64,000 nucleotides of DNA from Deltaproteobacteria bacterium (GTDB lineage: Bacteria > Desulfobacterota > Desulfobacteria > Desulfobacterales > Desulfatirhabdiaceae): assembly GCA_016219185.1 (NCBI GenBank), contig JACRBZ010000066.1, forward strand, positions 1 through 64,000. Direction: 5' to 3'. The position numbers and the translations under genes are program-made. Shown here in pieces: positions 52,039 to 61,201 of the stretch. Position 1 is the stretch's first letter. Each line of letters starts with the position of its first letter. The notes below the pieces were generated by a model. The model saw only the letters and a list, made by a program, of their open reading frames with translations, searched no databases and was not told where the DNA came from.

Positions 52039-53546
52039 TGCGGCAATCCGCAGATTTTCAGGATCATTCTGTCAAGGATCAGTTCCGGATTCAGGTTGCT
52101 GGATTTCAGGCTTAAATTCGCCTCATCCAGGCTGATGATGGCCTGAATCAAGTCCGCCCTGGAAAAACGATCTGATTTTTGCATCGAAAGGTAGAGCGGA
52201 TACGGATTGGTGGACTGTTTTGCCAGCAGCATATCGGTTGTGGGTTGGGCTGTTTTTTTCTCAGCCTGGGCAGGCTTTTTCTTTTTTTTCTCCGGCGGCG
52301 GGGCATCGGATTCCGGTTTTGGATGTAGCCGGGTTTCCCATTCGCCAAGCCTGTTGACCAAAATCGCGTCATGGGCCTGAAGCGCGGGCAAAATGGTTTG
52401 GGAAAACTGTTTTTTGAATTGATCAAAAGTCAATCCGGGCCGCCAGAATTTGCCTGCCGGACTTTCCAGGAAATCTTTCATGATGAGCACTTTTCTCATC
52501 TGATTGATGATGGCCGCAATGATCTGAAGCGGGAAAAACCCTCTCGATAGCAGCGATTTCAGATAAAAGGATGCCAAGTCATAATTCCGGTCGGTTACGG
52601 CATTGGTCAGTTCAAATACGGGATCCTGCCGGGTGCGGGGAAGCGCGGATTCAACATCTTCAGCAGCGATGGTTTTCCGGTCTCCCACAACCTGCACCAG
52701 CTTTTCAAGATTTCCCGCAAACATCCGCAGATCAAATCCCGTCATCTCCACAAGCTTCTGAAACGCCGCCTTATCCAGGGTTTTGCCGGATGGGGCCAGA
52801 ATGCTTTTCATCTGCTCGGTGAGCACGGCTCCCTGGGCCTGGCGGTCTGCCCAGGTCTCCCCCCTTGGCACGGAGCAGTCAACGACAAGACCTTTTTCCA
52901 GGATTGCCTTGTATAGACCCTTTCGCTTATCCACCATATCCGAGGTCAGGATCAGATGATTGTCCCCGGGGAATCCCTTTTCAACAGCCTGTTGCAGGAT
53001 TTTGACAGGATCTTCACCCGCGGTTTCCGTTGCAGGGTTTTCCGCGCAATAATCCACCAGACTGTCCAGCCAGGCCGTATCGCCGACAGCATCCATGTCC
53101 ATATTCAGACCGGCATAAGTTTTGTCGCGGACATCGTCTAATGAAAGACCCATCACCGACAGCAAACTGAAAAAATATCGGGCCGCTGTTTTCAAATCCT
53201 TCCCGTTAAAGGCTTCCCTGGCTTTTTCGAGAATGTCGGTGCTGTTTTTTTTGGCATAAAATATTCGCGTGTCCAGAAAACCAACGACTTTTTGACCCGA
53301 AAAAAACGAATAGGTATTGAGTTTTTCAATCACCGGATAAACGTTTTCCGGAATGCCGTCCACGGGCTCATAACCGAATGCCTGTTTATCCGGATGAATA
53401 ATCGCATCCAGCAGGGTCTGAAGCGCGGATTTATAAAGAAGTTCATCTCCGAAGATCAGAATGACCGGCGGAAGCGGCCCGATGCCGGAAGCGGTTTTCA
53501 GCTCGCTCAAATAAGATTTGATTTCAGAATAAAGGATTTCTGGCAT
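52035..53546 (-). CDS. holA: DNA polymerase III delta subunit-like protein (HolA)
   Basis: 503 residues from ATG 53546 (MPEILYSEI). The AAA+-like delta fold is seen in VILIFGDELLYKSALQTLLD, LILTSDMVDKRKGLYKAI, ALVEMTGFDLRMFAGNLEKL and RRGFFPLQIIAAIINQMRKV-like C-terminal segments. It loads the sliding clamp. It is longer than E. coli HolA (343) because of an insertion around 80-170 and a Lys/Pro-rich linker near 425-440, a form seen in Desulfobacterota. Confidence 0.85.
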   Translation of the reverse strand: MPEILYSEIKSYLSELKTASGIGPLPPVILIFGDELLYKSALQTLLDAIIHPDKQAFGYEPVDGIPENVYPVIEKLNTYSFFSGQKVVGFLDTRIFYAKKNSTDILEKAREAFNGKDLKTAARYFFSLLSVMGLSLDDVRDKTYAGLNMDMDAVGDTAWLDSLVDYCAENPATETAGEDPVKILQQAVEKGFPGDNHLILTSDMVDKRKGLYKAILEKGLVVDCSVPRGETWADRQAQGAVLTEQMKSILAPSGKTLDKAAFQKLVEMTGFDLRMFAGNLEKLVQVVGDRKTIAAEDVESALPRTRQDPVFELTNAVTDRNYDLASFYLKSLLSRGFFPLQIIAAIINQMRKVLIMKDFLESPAGKFWRPGLTFDQFKKQFSQTILPALQAHDAILVNRLGEWETRLHPKPESDAPPPEKKKKKPAQAEKKTAQPTTDMLLAKQSTNPYPLYLSMQKSDRFSRADLIQAIISLDEANLSLKSSNLNPELILDRMILKICGLPH

Positions 53547-53721
53547 AATGTTTATGTGAAAAGAGTCGGGATCCTTTGAAATCCCGACTCCTGCGGGTGC
53601 GTGGTTATCTCGGAATGGCAGCCCGGATTTGGTGGCCAGAGGCGGTAAATGTCTCATCCGGCATTGAGACGTGTCAGCCAGGGCATAACAGGGGTAATGG
53701 ATGAGAGTGCTATAACATTAA

Positions 53722-54471
53722 TTACTGGTTGATTTTTTTGTTTCGATATTGAATATAGCCGTCTTTAAACGACTCATAGGGCTCAATGGCCGCATCCTTC
53801 AATTCCTCATATTGACCGATTCGAAACGAAAGATCATTCACGGATTCCTCTCCGTTCATTGACCAACCCACCCACGCCGGATCGATATAGGTCGTGGGGC
53901 TCAGAAAATAGTCCCCTCCCAGACCCGCTGTGTCCCGAAGCGTTGACGGCCCGAGAAAAGGAAGTACCAGGTAGATGCCATTGCCGACGCCGAAAAGGCC
54001 CAGGGTCTGTCCGAAATCTTCCTCAGGCGGGTTCAGATGGGGGTAATCTTTTGCCGGATCCCAGAATCCCAGTATTCCAAAGCTAGTATCGTAAACAAAT
54101 CGGCACATCTCGGATGCTGCGGCATCCATCTTTCCCTGTAAAAAACAGTTGACGATTCGGACCGGCGATTTCAGATTATGGAAAAAATTCTGGATACCCT
54201 GTCGAACCGGTGTGGGAAGAGCTGCCTTATAGCCCTGGGCAATGGGTTTCAATACCCAGAAATACATTCTGTCATTGAATTCAAATACGGCACGGTTCAA
54301 TCCGGAAAGCGGATCGGCAACGGTGACGCGCGGCTCTGCTTCGTTCATATAATCTTCATCATCGGATGAACCGGACTGGGCAGCCCGAGAATCGGCGGAA
54401 TAACCCGCCTGAATGTTAGTTAATAACATGAACATACCGGATAGGATCAGGACAATCGCTGTCTTTTTCAA
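53722..54471 (-). CDS. mlaA: MlaA (VacJ) phospholipid-removal protein
   Basis: 249 residues, TTG start 54471 after AAAGAGGT. A Sec signal peptide ends at NIQAGYSA without a lipobox Cys, unlike the E. coli lipoprotein. The MlaA domain has DPLSGLNRAVFEFNDRMYFWVLKPIAQGY, RIVNCFLQGK, GFWDPAKDYPHL and LPFLGPSTLRD. It draws mislocalised phospholipids from the outer membrane. It follows mlaC on the same strand. Confidence 0.92.
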   Translation of the reverse strand: MKKTAIVLILSGMFMLLTNIQAGYSADSRAAQSGSSDDEDYMNEAEPRVTVADPLSGLNRAVFEFNDRMYFWVLKPIAQGYKAALPTPVRQGIQNFFHNLKSPVRIVNCFLQGKMDAAASEMCRFVYDTSFGILGFWDPAKDYPHLNPPEEDFGQTLGLFGVGNGIYLVLPFLGPSTLRDTAGLGGDYFLSPTTYIDPAWVGWSMNGEESVNDLSFRIGQYEELKDAAIEPYESFKDGYIQYRNKKINQ

Positions 54472-54517
54472 AAAAAACCTCTTTTTCGATGGGTTGAGTG
54501 GATAAACGCCATGCGCT

Positions 54518-55141
54518 TTAGTTTCCGATTTTCACGTCAACTTTCTTCTTTAACCGTTCGATCAACTGCGCGGGGGATTCCTTGACCAGAATCTGGTCAA
54601 ACTGGGTCCGGTAATTCTTGATCAGGCTGACGCCCTCGATATTGACATCATATACCCGCCATTTATTATCGACCAAAAGCATGCTGTAATCCACCGATAT
54701 TTCGCTGGGCTGGCGCTGGACTTTGGTTCTCACCAGGGCTTTTCCATCGGCAACCGTCTCCTCATTCAGAAAGACAACCGTTTCATTCTTGTATTCGCCC
54801 TGAATTTTATCCATATAGGAATTGCTGAGATGGTCGGCGAAAACATCGGCAAATTGAAGCTGTTCCTGAGGGCTGAACGATTTCCAGTTGCGGGCAAGCG
54901 CCCGCTTGGACATTTCGGTAAAATCAAACACCTGACGGGTAATGGCCAGAATCTTGTCCCGCTGCTGTTGTCGCTGACCCGGATCTTTATACTTCGGATC
55001 TTTTAAAAGACTCAGCACGGTTTCAATCGGAATCTTCAAGGATTCAAGGGGAGAGGCTGCCAGGGATATCCCGGCCTGTCCGGTCAGAAATAACAGCATG
55101 ATCATCCCCAAAGCATAACAGCGGATTCGAGTCGTCGACAT
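54518..55141 (-). CDS. mlaC: MlaC periplasmic phospholipid-binding protein
   Basis: 207 residues from ATG 55141 (AAAGGAG seven bases upstream; GTG 55147 is less likely). A signal peptide ends after SLAA. The Ttg2D/MlaC fold shows VFDFTEMSKRALARNWKSFS, FADVFADHLSNSYMDKIQ and VDNKWRVYDVNIEGVSLI. It shuttles lipid between MlaA and the inner-membrane MlaFED complex. Confidence 0.94.
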   Translation of the reverse strand: MSTTRIRCYALGMIMLLFLTGQAGISLAASPLESLKIPIETVLSLLKDPKYKDPGQRQQQRDKILAITRQVFDFTEMSKRALARNWKSFSPQEQLQFADVFADHLSNSYMDKIQGEYKNETVVFLNEETVADGKALVRTKVQRQPSEISVDYSMLLVDNKWRVYDVNIEGVSLIKNYRTQFDQILVKESPAQLIERLKKKVDVKIGN

Positions 55142-55325
55142 AAGCACACTCCTTTAAGCAAAGTAATGGAAATTACTTGCCGGCTTAGGCATTTTTCAGA
55201 TATAAAAAACAGTTTACAACAGTTATCGAAAGCTTGGTGGTTAAGATTTCAATATTTTTAGTGTTACCCATTTTAAAAAGCAAGCGATATTTTATTGTTT
55301 CGGGAATTAAGACAATGGCATTGGC

Positions 55326-55355
55326 TTGACACATTATGATTATTCGCTGTAGTAT
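55326..55355 (+). promoter_or_regulatory. Sigma-70-type promoter of mlaEFD
   Basis: TTGACA at 55326-55331, an 18-bp spacer and TAGTAT at 55350-55355. It is 45 nt before the mlaE start. The opposite-strand mlaC-mlaA unit must have its own promoter in the same 258-bp gap; none stands out. Confidence 0.6.
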
Positions 55356-55399
55356 GCGGACAAAAATCAAAAAAAGATAGTTGTGCAAAGGGGTTATCC

Positions 55400-56203
55400 A
55401 TGACGATTCTGTCAAATATAAAACTGTCGGTTTCTGCCCTGGGCCGAATGACCCTGTCTCCTGTCCAGGAACTGGGGAAGATGACCGTATTTTTTTTCTG
55501 GGGAATGGTTCATGTTGTTTCTTTTCCGATACAGGTCTACAAAATCATAGAGCAGATTTATTTCATCGGCATGAAATCTGTTTTTGTCATCTGTCTGACA
55601 GGGGCATTCACCGGCATGGTGCTGGGTCTTCAGGGATATTATACGCTGGTGAAATTCGGCTCCGAAGGGGTGCTGGGTGCGGCCGTGGCCCTGTCGATGA
55701 TACGCGAAATGGGGCCTGTGCTTACCGCGATTATGGTTATCGGCAGAGCCGGTTCCGCAATGGGAGCGGAAATCGGCATCATGCGGATCTCCGAGCAGAT
55801 TGACGCGCTTGAAACCATGGATATCGATCCCATCAGGTTTCTGGTCAGCCCCAGAATTGCCGCGGCGCTCATCAGTTTTCCACTGCTAACCGCCTTGTTT
55901 GATGTAATCGGGATTTTCGGCGGATATGTGACGGGCTCGCTCCTTCTGGGAATCAATCCGGGCATTTATTTTTCCCGGGTTGAATCCAGCGTGCTGATGA
56001 AGGACATTTCCGGCGGCTTTGCCAAATCCATCGTGTTTGCGTTGGTGGTGGTAACCGTCTGCTGCTTCAAGGGATATTTTACCCATTTGCAAACCGAAGG
56101 CTTCGGATCCAAGGGCGTCAGCCTTTCAACAACATCCGCAGTGGTCTTGTCCTGTGTGCTGGTGCTGATTACAGACTATGTGCTGACTTCAATTCTCTTG
56201 TAG
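55400..56203 (+). CDS. mlaE: MlaE permease of the phospholipid ABC transporter
   Basis: 267 residues with five or six membrane helices and the MlaE signature GAFTGMVLGLQGYYTLVKFG and GRAGSAMGAEIGIMRISEQIDAL. It is the inner-membrane core of MlaFEDB. ATG 55400 follows AAAGGGGTTATCC. Confidence 0.95.
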   Translation: MTILSNIKLSVSALGRMTLSPVQELGKMTVFFFWGMVHVVSFPIQVYKIIEQIYFIGMKSVFVICLTGAFTGMVLGLQGYYTLVKFGSEGVLGAAVALSMIREMGPVLTAIMVIGRAGSAMGAEIGIMRISEQIDALETMDIDPIRFLVSPRIAAALISFPLLTALFDVIGIFGGYVTGSLLLGINPGIYFSRVESSVLMKDISGGFAKSIVFALVVVTVCCFKGYFTHLQTEGFGSKGVSLSTTSAVVLSCVLVLITDYVLTSILL

Positions 56204-56303
56204 CGTCTTTACGGATGTCCGGAATCTGGTACCCGTTGCCGACCCCTGGTCTTGTTTTTTTACGGGATTTGACTGAAAACTTAACAATATCTGATGGTTA
56301 TTC

Positions 56304-57515
56304 ATGAAAACGCCACTGATCCAATTAAACGATATTCATAAAGCATTCGGCGCCAACAAGGTTCTGGATGGCATAGAGCTCAGCATTTATCAGGGGGAGA
56401 TTACCACCATCATCGGAAAGAGCGGGGGCGGAAAAAGCGTTCTGCTCAAGCACATTATCGGTCTCCTGGAGCCGGATTCCGGCCAGATTCTTTTTAATGG
56501 CCACCCCCTTTCCGAAATGAAACGACCCGAAAGAAAAACCCTGAAACGAAAATTCAGCTACATGTTCCAGGGAAACGCCTTGTTTGATTCATTAACGGTG
56601 TGTGAAAATGTTGCACTGCCGCTTAAAGAAACAACGTCCCTGCCGGACAGGGAAATTCTCCGGCGCGCTGCGGAAAAGATGGCCCAACTGGATATTCAGG
56701 GAATCGAGGACAAATATCCGTCGCAGCTCTCCGGAGGCATGAAAAAAAGGGTTGCGCTGGCAAGGGCACTGATGACCGATCCGGAGATCATTCTATTTGA
56801 TGAACCCACAACGGGTCTGGATCCCATTCGAAAAAACGCCGTTCTCAGCATGATATCCGACTATCAGAAGAAATTCGGGTTTACCGGCATTGTGGTCAGT
56901 CATGAAATCCCGGATATTTTCTATATTTCTCAGCGTATTGCCATGCTGAACGATGGCCGGATTCTGTTCGAGGGAAGTCCCGATGAGATCCAACGCAGCG
57001 TCGTTCCTGAAATTCGAAACTTCATCTATGGTTATGAGGATCGGCGGGGTGCCCATAATGGAAAGGGCCATCAGCCTTATATCGAGCTGCGTTTTTTGCA
57101 GGAAATGGTCCGCCTTCAGAATCACCATATCGCCTTTTCACTGGTTCTTTTCACGTTTGAAAATATCGATGAGATTCATGAACATGCAGTGCATATCGCC
57201 GGTCAGACCGTCATTGAGAACCTGGCCCTGAAAATCCGGCATAAAATTGCCATTACCGATTCCTGTTCTCGATTCGGGCTGGATAAAATCGTTCTTCTGA
57301 TTTCCAATGCCGACAGCGCCCGGGCTCATGCATTCTGCGAGAGCCTGGCCAGTGAGATTCAAGGCAAAGACCTCATGGGGCGTAGCCCCAATCCGGAATT
57401 CTGTTTTTCCATCAGCGTGGGTTTTGCCCAGGCAACCCAGGATAGCAGCCTGGAAACGCTGCTGGAGACCGCAGAGTCCAGTTCAATCCCGTTTTATAAA
57501 TTTAAAGTCTGCTGA
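56304..57515 (+). CDS. mlaF: MlaF ATPase with a C-terminal degenerate GGDEF-like domain
   Basis: 403 residues, about 150 longer than ordinary MlaF. Residues 1-245 are the ABC ATPase: Walker A GKSGGGKS (38-45), signature LSGGMKKRVALARAL, Walker B IILFDEPTTGLDP. Residues 255-403 have the pattern of a diguanylate-cyclase GGDEF fold: an IAFSLVLFTFENIDEIHEH strand/helix, SRFGLDKIVLLIS at the GGDEF loop position (GGDEF replaced by FGLDK), then FSISVGFAQ and a final TLLETAESSSIPFYK helix. Catalysis of c-di-GMP is not expected; a regulatory or nucleotide-sensing role is inferred. It sits between mlaE and mlaD. Confidence 0.9.
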   Translation: MKTPLIQLNDIHKAFGANKVLDGIELSIYQGEITTIIGKSGGGKSVLLKHIIGLLEPDSGQILFNGHPLSEMKRPERKTLKRKFSYMFQGNALFDSLTVCENVALPLKETTSLPDREILRRAAEKMAQLDIQGIEDKYPSQLSGGMKKRVALARALMTDPEIILFDEPTTGLDPIRKNAVLSMISDYQKKFGFTGIVVSHEIPDIFYISQRIAMLNDGRILFEGSPDEIQRSVVPEIRNFIYGYEDRRGAHNGKGHQPYIELRFLQEMVRLQNHHIAFSLVLFTFENIDEIHEHAVHIAGQTVIENLALKIRHKIAITDSCSRFGLDKIVLLISNADSARAHAFCESLASEIQGKDLMGRSPNPEFCFSISVGFAQATQDSSLETLLETAESSSIPFYKFKVC

Positions 57516-57527
57516 TTCGGAGGAATG

Positions 57528-57974
57528 ATGCAAAAGACATCCATTGAAATGGCCGTTGGCGTATTTATGTTGATCGGAATTGCCTGTGTGGGATATTTGA
57601 CCATCCAGCTCGGGAAAATGCAATGGGTCGGCGATAATTTTTATGCGCTGGATGCCCGGTTTAAGTCCGCGGCCGGGCTAAAGACCGGCTCTCAGGTAGA
57701 AATAGCAGGGGTTCAGGTGGGTCAGGTGGGTGCTATCCGGTATGATCAGGATCGCCAGATGGCCCTGGTTCGACTGAAAATTCAAAAAGGGATCGTGTTG
57801 ACGGATGATGTCATCGCGTCCGTGAAGACTTCCGGTCTGATCGGGGATCGTTACATCAAGTTGACGCCGGGCGGATCGGATCTGGTGCTGAAACCCGGGG
57901 ACCAGATCACTGATACCGAATCCGCCATCGATTTTGAGGATCTGATCAGTAAGTATGTATTTGGTAAGGTATAA
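57528..57974 (+). CDS. mlaD: MlaD MCE-domain protein
   Basis: 148 residues with one N-terminal membrane helix (VGVFMLIGIACVGYLTI) and a single MCE domain (FKSAAGLKTGSQVEIAGVQV, IKTSGLIGDRYIKL-type). It forms the hexameric periplasmic ring of the Mla transporter. Its start is 13 nt after mlaF with GGAGG in front. Confidence 0.95.
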   Translation: MQKTSIEMAVGVFMLIGIACVGYLTIQLGKMQWVGDNFYALDARFKSAAGLKTGSQVEIAGVQVGQVGAIRYDQDRQMALVRLKIQKGIVLTDDVIASVKTSGLIGDRYIKLTPGGSDLVLKPGDQITDTESAIDFEDLISKYVFGKV

Positions 57975-58188
57975 GTCAAACGGTCAAGTTTCTTGACTTG
58001 CCCCCAAAAACCCTCTATTCATTTAATGAAAGTGACACGTGACGTGCTTAAATTAAGGGAGATGGCAGTTCGTGAATTCCCTTGATTAAAATTGACTTTC
58101 TTCACCGCAGGGGATGCATCTGTTAATAAGTTGTTTTGCGGCCCTTGCGCCTTAATATGATAACTTCACGGGATTTATTGTATTAGTA

Positions 58189-59853
58189 ATGAAACAGCTA
58201 CTCGAACAACTCATTTTGCAGGCGTTGACATCTGCGTATGAAAACGGAGCAATTCCTTCATCGGCTTTTCCGGAAATAGTGATTGAAGTTCCCAAAATAT
58301 TATCCAACGGGGACTATTCTTCCAATATTGCAATGGCTTCGGCCGCCATCCAAAAAATGCCGCCCCGCAAAATTGCGGAAGCCATCGTCAAATATATCGC
58401 TGATACCGATCGATTGATCGACCGCATGGATATTGCGGGCCCGGGGTTTATCAATTTCTATCTTCGCCCGGAATCCTGGGTCGGTTTTTTAAAGAAAGTC
58501 CATGAACAGGGCATCCGGTATGGTGCGGTAAATGTGGGCAGGGGGAAAAAAATTCAGGTTGAATTCGTCAGCTCCAACCCTACCGGTCCCCTTCATGTCG
58601 GGCATGGCCGGGGAGCTGCGGTCGGCGACAGTGTTGCCAACATCCTGTCCTTTTGCGGGTACGATGTCCAGAAGGAATACTACATCAATGATTCCGGAAG
58701 GCAAATCAACACCCTGGGCAGATCGGTTTTCCTCCGCTATCAGGAACTTCTGGGCGAATCAATCCGGTTTCCCGATGACTGCTATCAGGGCGAATACATC
58801 AAGGAAATCGCCGGCCGGATTGTCGATCTGAAAGGCCCTGAACTTCTGGACCAGCCGGACGAAAAGGCCGTTATGTTCTGCGCCCGATATGCCGCGGATC
58901 TCATTTTGGAGGGGATGAAGCAGGATCTGGAATCTTTCGGCGTTGTTTTTGACAACTGGTTCAGCGAGCAAGGCCTGTATGATTCCGGAAAAGTCGCCGC
59001 TGTCATCGACTCCTTCAAAAATCGGAACATCATTTATGAAAAAGACGGGGCCCTGTGGTTTGATACCACGTCACACGGGGATGAAAAAGACCGGGTGGTG
59101 GTTCGTCAAAACGGACAAACCACTTATTTCGCCTCGGATATTGCCTATCACTATGATAAATTCGACAGGGGATTTGAACGGGTGATTGATGTCTGGGGAG
59201 CGGATCACCACGGGTATATCCCCCGGGTGACGGCAGCCATTGTATCCGGAGGGTACCTGAAAGAACAGTTCCGGGTCATTCTGGTTCAGCTCGTGAGTTT
59301 ACTGCGGGCCGGCGCGCCCGTTGCCATGTCCACCCGCGCAGGTGAATTTGTAACGCTTCGGGATGTGATGCAGGAAGTCGGGAAAGACGCGGCCAGGTTC
59401 ATTTTTTTAACCCGCAGTTCCGACAATACACTGGATTTCGACCTGGAACTGGCAAAGCAAAAAACCAACGATAATCCCGTGTATTATGTCCAGTATGTTC
59501 ATGCCCGGATTTGCAGCATTGTCCGAAAAAGCACGGAGATGGGAATAAATGAGATCGCGTGCCCGGATGCGGCCCTTTGCCTTCTGAATACGGCAGAGGA
59601 CATCTCCTTGATCAAGATGATGGTCAAATACCCGGAAACGGTCCGGTTCAGCGCCGAAATGATGGAGCCGCATCGCATCACTTTTTATCTGATGGAACTG
59701 GCCGCGGCCTTTCATGCGTATTACAACCGCCAACGGGTCCTGACCGATGACCCCGTGCTGACACATGCCAGGCTCTATCTGATCACGGCTGTCCGGCAGG
59801 TCATTGCAAACGGACTTTCGCTCCTGGGGGTTTCCGCGCCGGAATCCATGTAG
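58189..59853 (+). CDS. argS: Arginyl-tRNA synthetase
   Basis: 554 residues, class I synthetase. The N-terminal Add-1 domain is followed by the HIGH-type motif HVGH within NPTGPLHVGHGRGAAVGD, and the second motif is the divergent MSTRAGEF common in ArgS. The C-terminal anticodon-binding DALR domain is at about 435-554. It charges tRNA-Arg. ATG 58189 has no evident ribosome site, and the preceding 214-bp gap has only a small TCAAG/CTTGA dyad near 57980. Confidence 0.97.
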   Translation: MKQLLEQLILQALTSAYENGAIPSSAFPEIVIEVPKILSNGDYSSNIAMASAAIQKMPPRKIAEAIVKYIADTDRLIDRMDIAGPGFINFYLRPESWVGFLKKVHEQGIRYGAVNVGRGKKIQVEFVSSNPTGPLHVGHGRGAAVGDSVANILSFCGYDVQKEYYINDSGRQINTLGRSVFLRYQELLGESIRFPDDCYQGEYIKEIAGRIVDLKGPELLDQPDEKAVMFCARYAADLILEGMKQDLESFGVVFDNWFSEQGLYDSGKVAAVIDSFKNRNIIYEKDGALWFDTTSHGDEKDRVVVRQNGQTTYFASDIAYHYDKFDRGFERVIDVWGADHHGYIPRVTAAIVSGGYLKEQFRVILVQLVSLLRAGAPVAMSTRAGEFVTLRDVMQEVGKDAARFIFLTRSSDNTLDFDLELAKQKTNDNPVYYVQYVHARICSIVRKSTEMGINEIACPDAALCLLNTAEDISLIKMMVKYPETVRFSAEMMEPHRITFYLMELAAAFHAYYNRQRVLTDDPVLTHARLYLITAVRQVIANGLSLLGVSAPESM

Positions 59854-59926
59854 GGACATCCGCTGTAAGCATGCAACAGACGCCGTTTTACGGGTTCCGG
59901 TTTGTTTTTATCACGGAAAAATTCCA

Positions 59927-60805
59927 ATGAAAACCAAGACTCCTCCGAAAGATGAACGATATCCCCAACAGGATCCGCGCCAGCAAAGATCCGGGCTGTG
60001 GATCGGATTTATTTTGTTGATTTCCGGTTGGATGTTTTTCCTGGGCGTTTTAGTGGGCAGGGGGACCGCGCCCGCCCTGTTTGATTATCAGCGGATTGAC
60101 ACTGAAATCGCGGCGCTTGCCAAGTCTTTCAAAGATAGCCGGAAGGCTCAAAACGAAACGACGACAGACATCCTGGCGACGCAGGCCGGACTGGAATATC
60201 CGGAGGAACTCAAAAAGAAAACAGAGGCTGCTGAAACAATACAGATGCCGGTACCGGAGAAGCCGGAAAAGACAGAAAAGCCGGAGAAGCCGGTCAAGCC
60301 GGCTGAAACGCCAAAACCTGTTCAGCAGGAACCTGCTCAGGCCCCGACGCCTCCCCCGGCAAAATCTGATTTTCAGGCAGCAGCCAAGCCTGAACCCATC
60401 GAACAGCCGCCGGATTCCATAAAGACGGGACCTGAAATCAAGATTAAATCCATGTATGATATCAAGGCATCCCAGGCCAGGGAAACGGTTTCAGCCGCTC
60501 CCGAACGAACGCCTCCGGCGGCCCCGAAATCACCGCCGCCCCCTGCTTCGGACAACAAGACTGAATCGACTCCTCAGTCGCTTTCCATTCATCTGACATC
60601 CCTGGTCGATAAGAAATCCGCCGATGCCCTTATCCAAAGCCTTCGAAGCAAGGGAATTTCCGCTTCAAAGGCCCCGAGGATGCTTCCGGGAAAAGGCGTG
60701 TGGTACACGGTCGTTATCGGAAAATACACCAGTTCGGCCGAGGCGGATGCCATGCTGAACCGGTTGAAGCAGGAGAACGTGGATGCCTCTCTGGTCAAAC
60801 AATAG
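59927..60805 (+). CDS. Membrane-anchored SPOR-domain protein
   Basis: 292 residues from ATG 59927. A cytoplasmic basic head, one membrane helix (about 24-45), a long Pro/Lys/Glu-rich linker (PEKPEKTEKPEKPVKPAETP-type, about 95-210) and a C-terminal SPOR domain (SIHLTSLVDKKSADALIQSL ... YTVVIGKYTSSAEADAML). SPOR domains bind denuded peptidoglycan glycans at the septum, so a role in division or cell-wall processes is likely. A longer frame overlapping argS is rejected. Confidence 0.88.
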   Translation: MKTKTPPKDERYPQQDPRQQRSGLWIGFILLISGWMFFLGVLVGRGTAPALFDYQRIDTEIAALAKSFKDSRKAQNETTTDILATQAGLEYPEELKKKTEAAETIQMPVPEKPEKTEKPEKPVKPAETPKPVQQEPAQAPTPPPAKSDFQAAAKPEPIEQPPDSIKTGPEIKIKSMYDIKASQARETVSAAPERTPPAAPKSPPPPASDNKTESTPQSLSIHLTSLVDKKSADALIQSLRSKGISASKAPRMLPGKGVWYTVVIGKYTSSAEADAMLNRLKQENVDASLVKQ

Positions 60806-60898
60806 CGGGTGAAGGCAATGCGGCTGCTCGGGGCGTTTCACGGCTATTTAAATGCTGACTCCCGGCTTCTGACTCATTTTATAGACAAAGGCAACATC

Positions 60899-61186
60899 AT
60901 GAAAATATCAAAAGAAGATGTCATTCATGTCGCCCATCTGGCCCGGCTTGAGCTGGATGAAGCGGCGGTCGAAAAATTTTCCCATCAGATCGGAACCATA
61001 CTGGAGTATGTGGATACGCTGAACCGTCTGGATACGACCGGTGTCAGTCCCACCTCTCATGCCATTTTTTTAACCAACGCCTTTCGCGACGATGAAGTCG
61101 GTAAACACCTGGACCTGGAACTTGCGCTTTCCAATGCGCCGGAAAAAGAGGAAGGAACATTTCGGGTCCCCAGGGTTATCGGATGA
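60899..61186 (+). CDS. gatC: Asp-tRNA(Asn)/Glu-tRNA(Gln) amidotransferase subunit C
   Basis: 95 residues from ATG 60899. VIHVAHLARLELDEAAVEKF and LNRLDTTGVSPTSHA are the GatC landmarks. It stabilises GatA in the GatCAB complex. It lies 15 nt before gatA; gatB is not in the window. Confidence 0.95.
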   Translation: MKISKEDVIHVAHLARLELDEAAVEKFSHQIGTILEYVDTLNRLDTTGVSPTSHAIFLTNAFRDDEVGKHLDLELALSNAPEKEEGTFRVPRVIG

Positions 61187-61201
61187 TAGGATTAATCGGA
61201 T

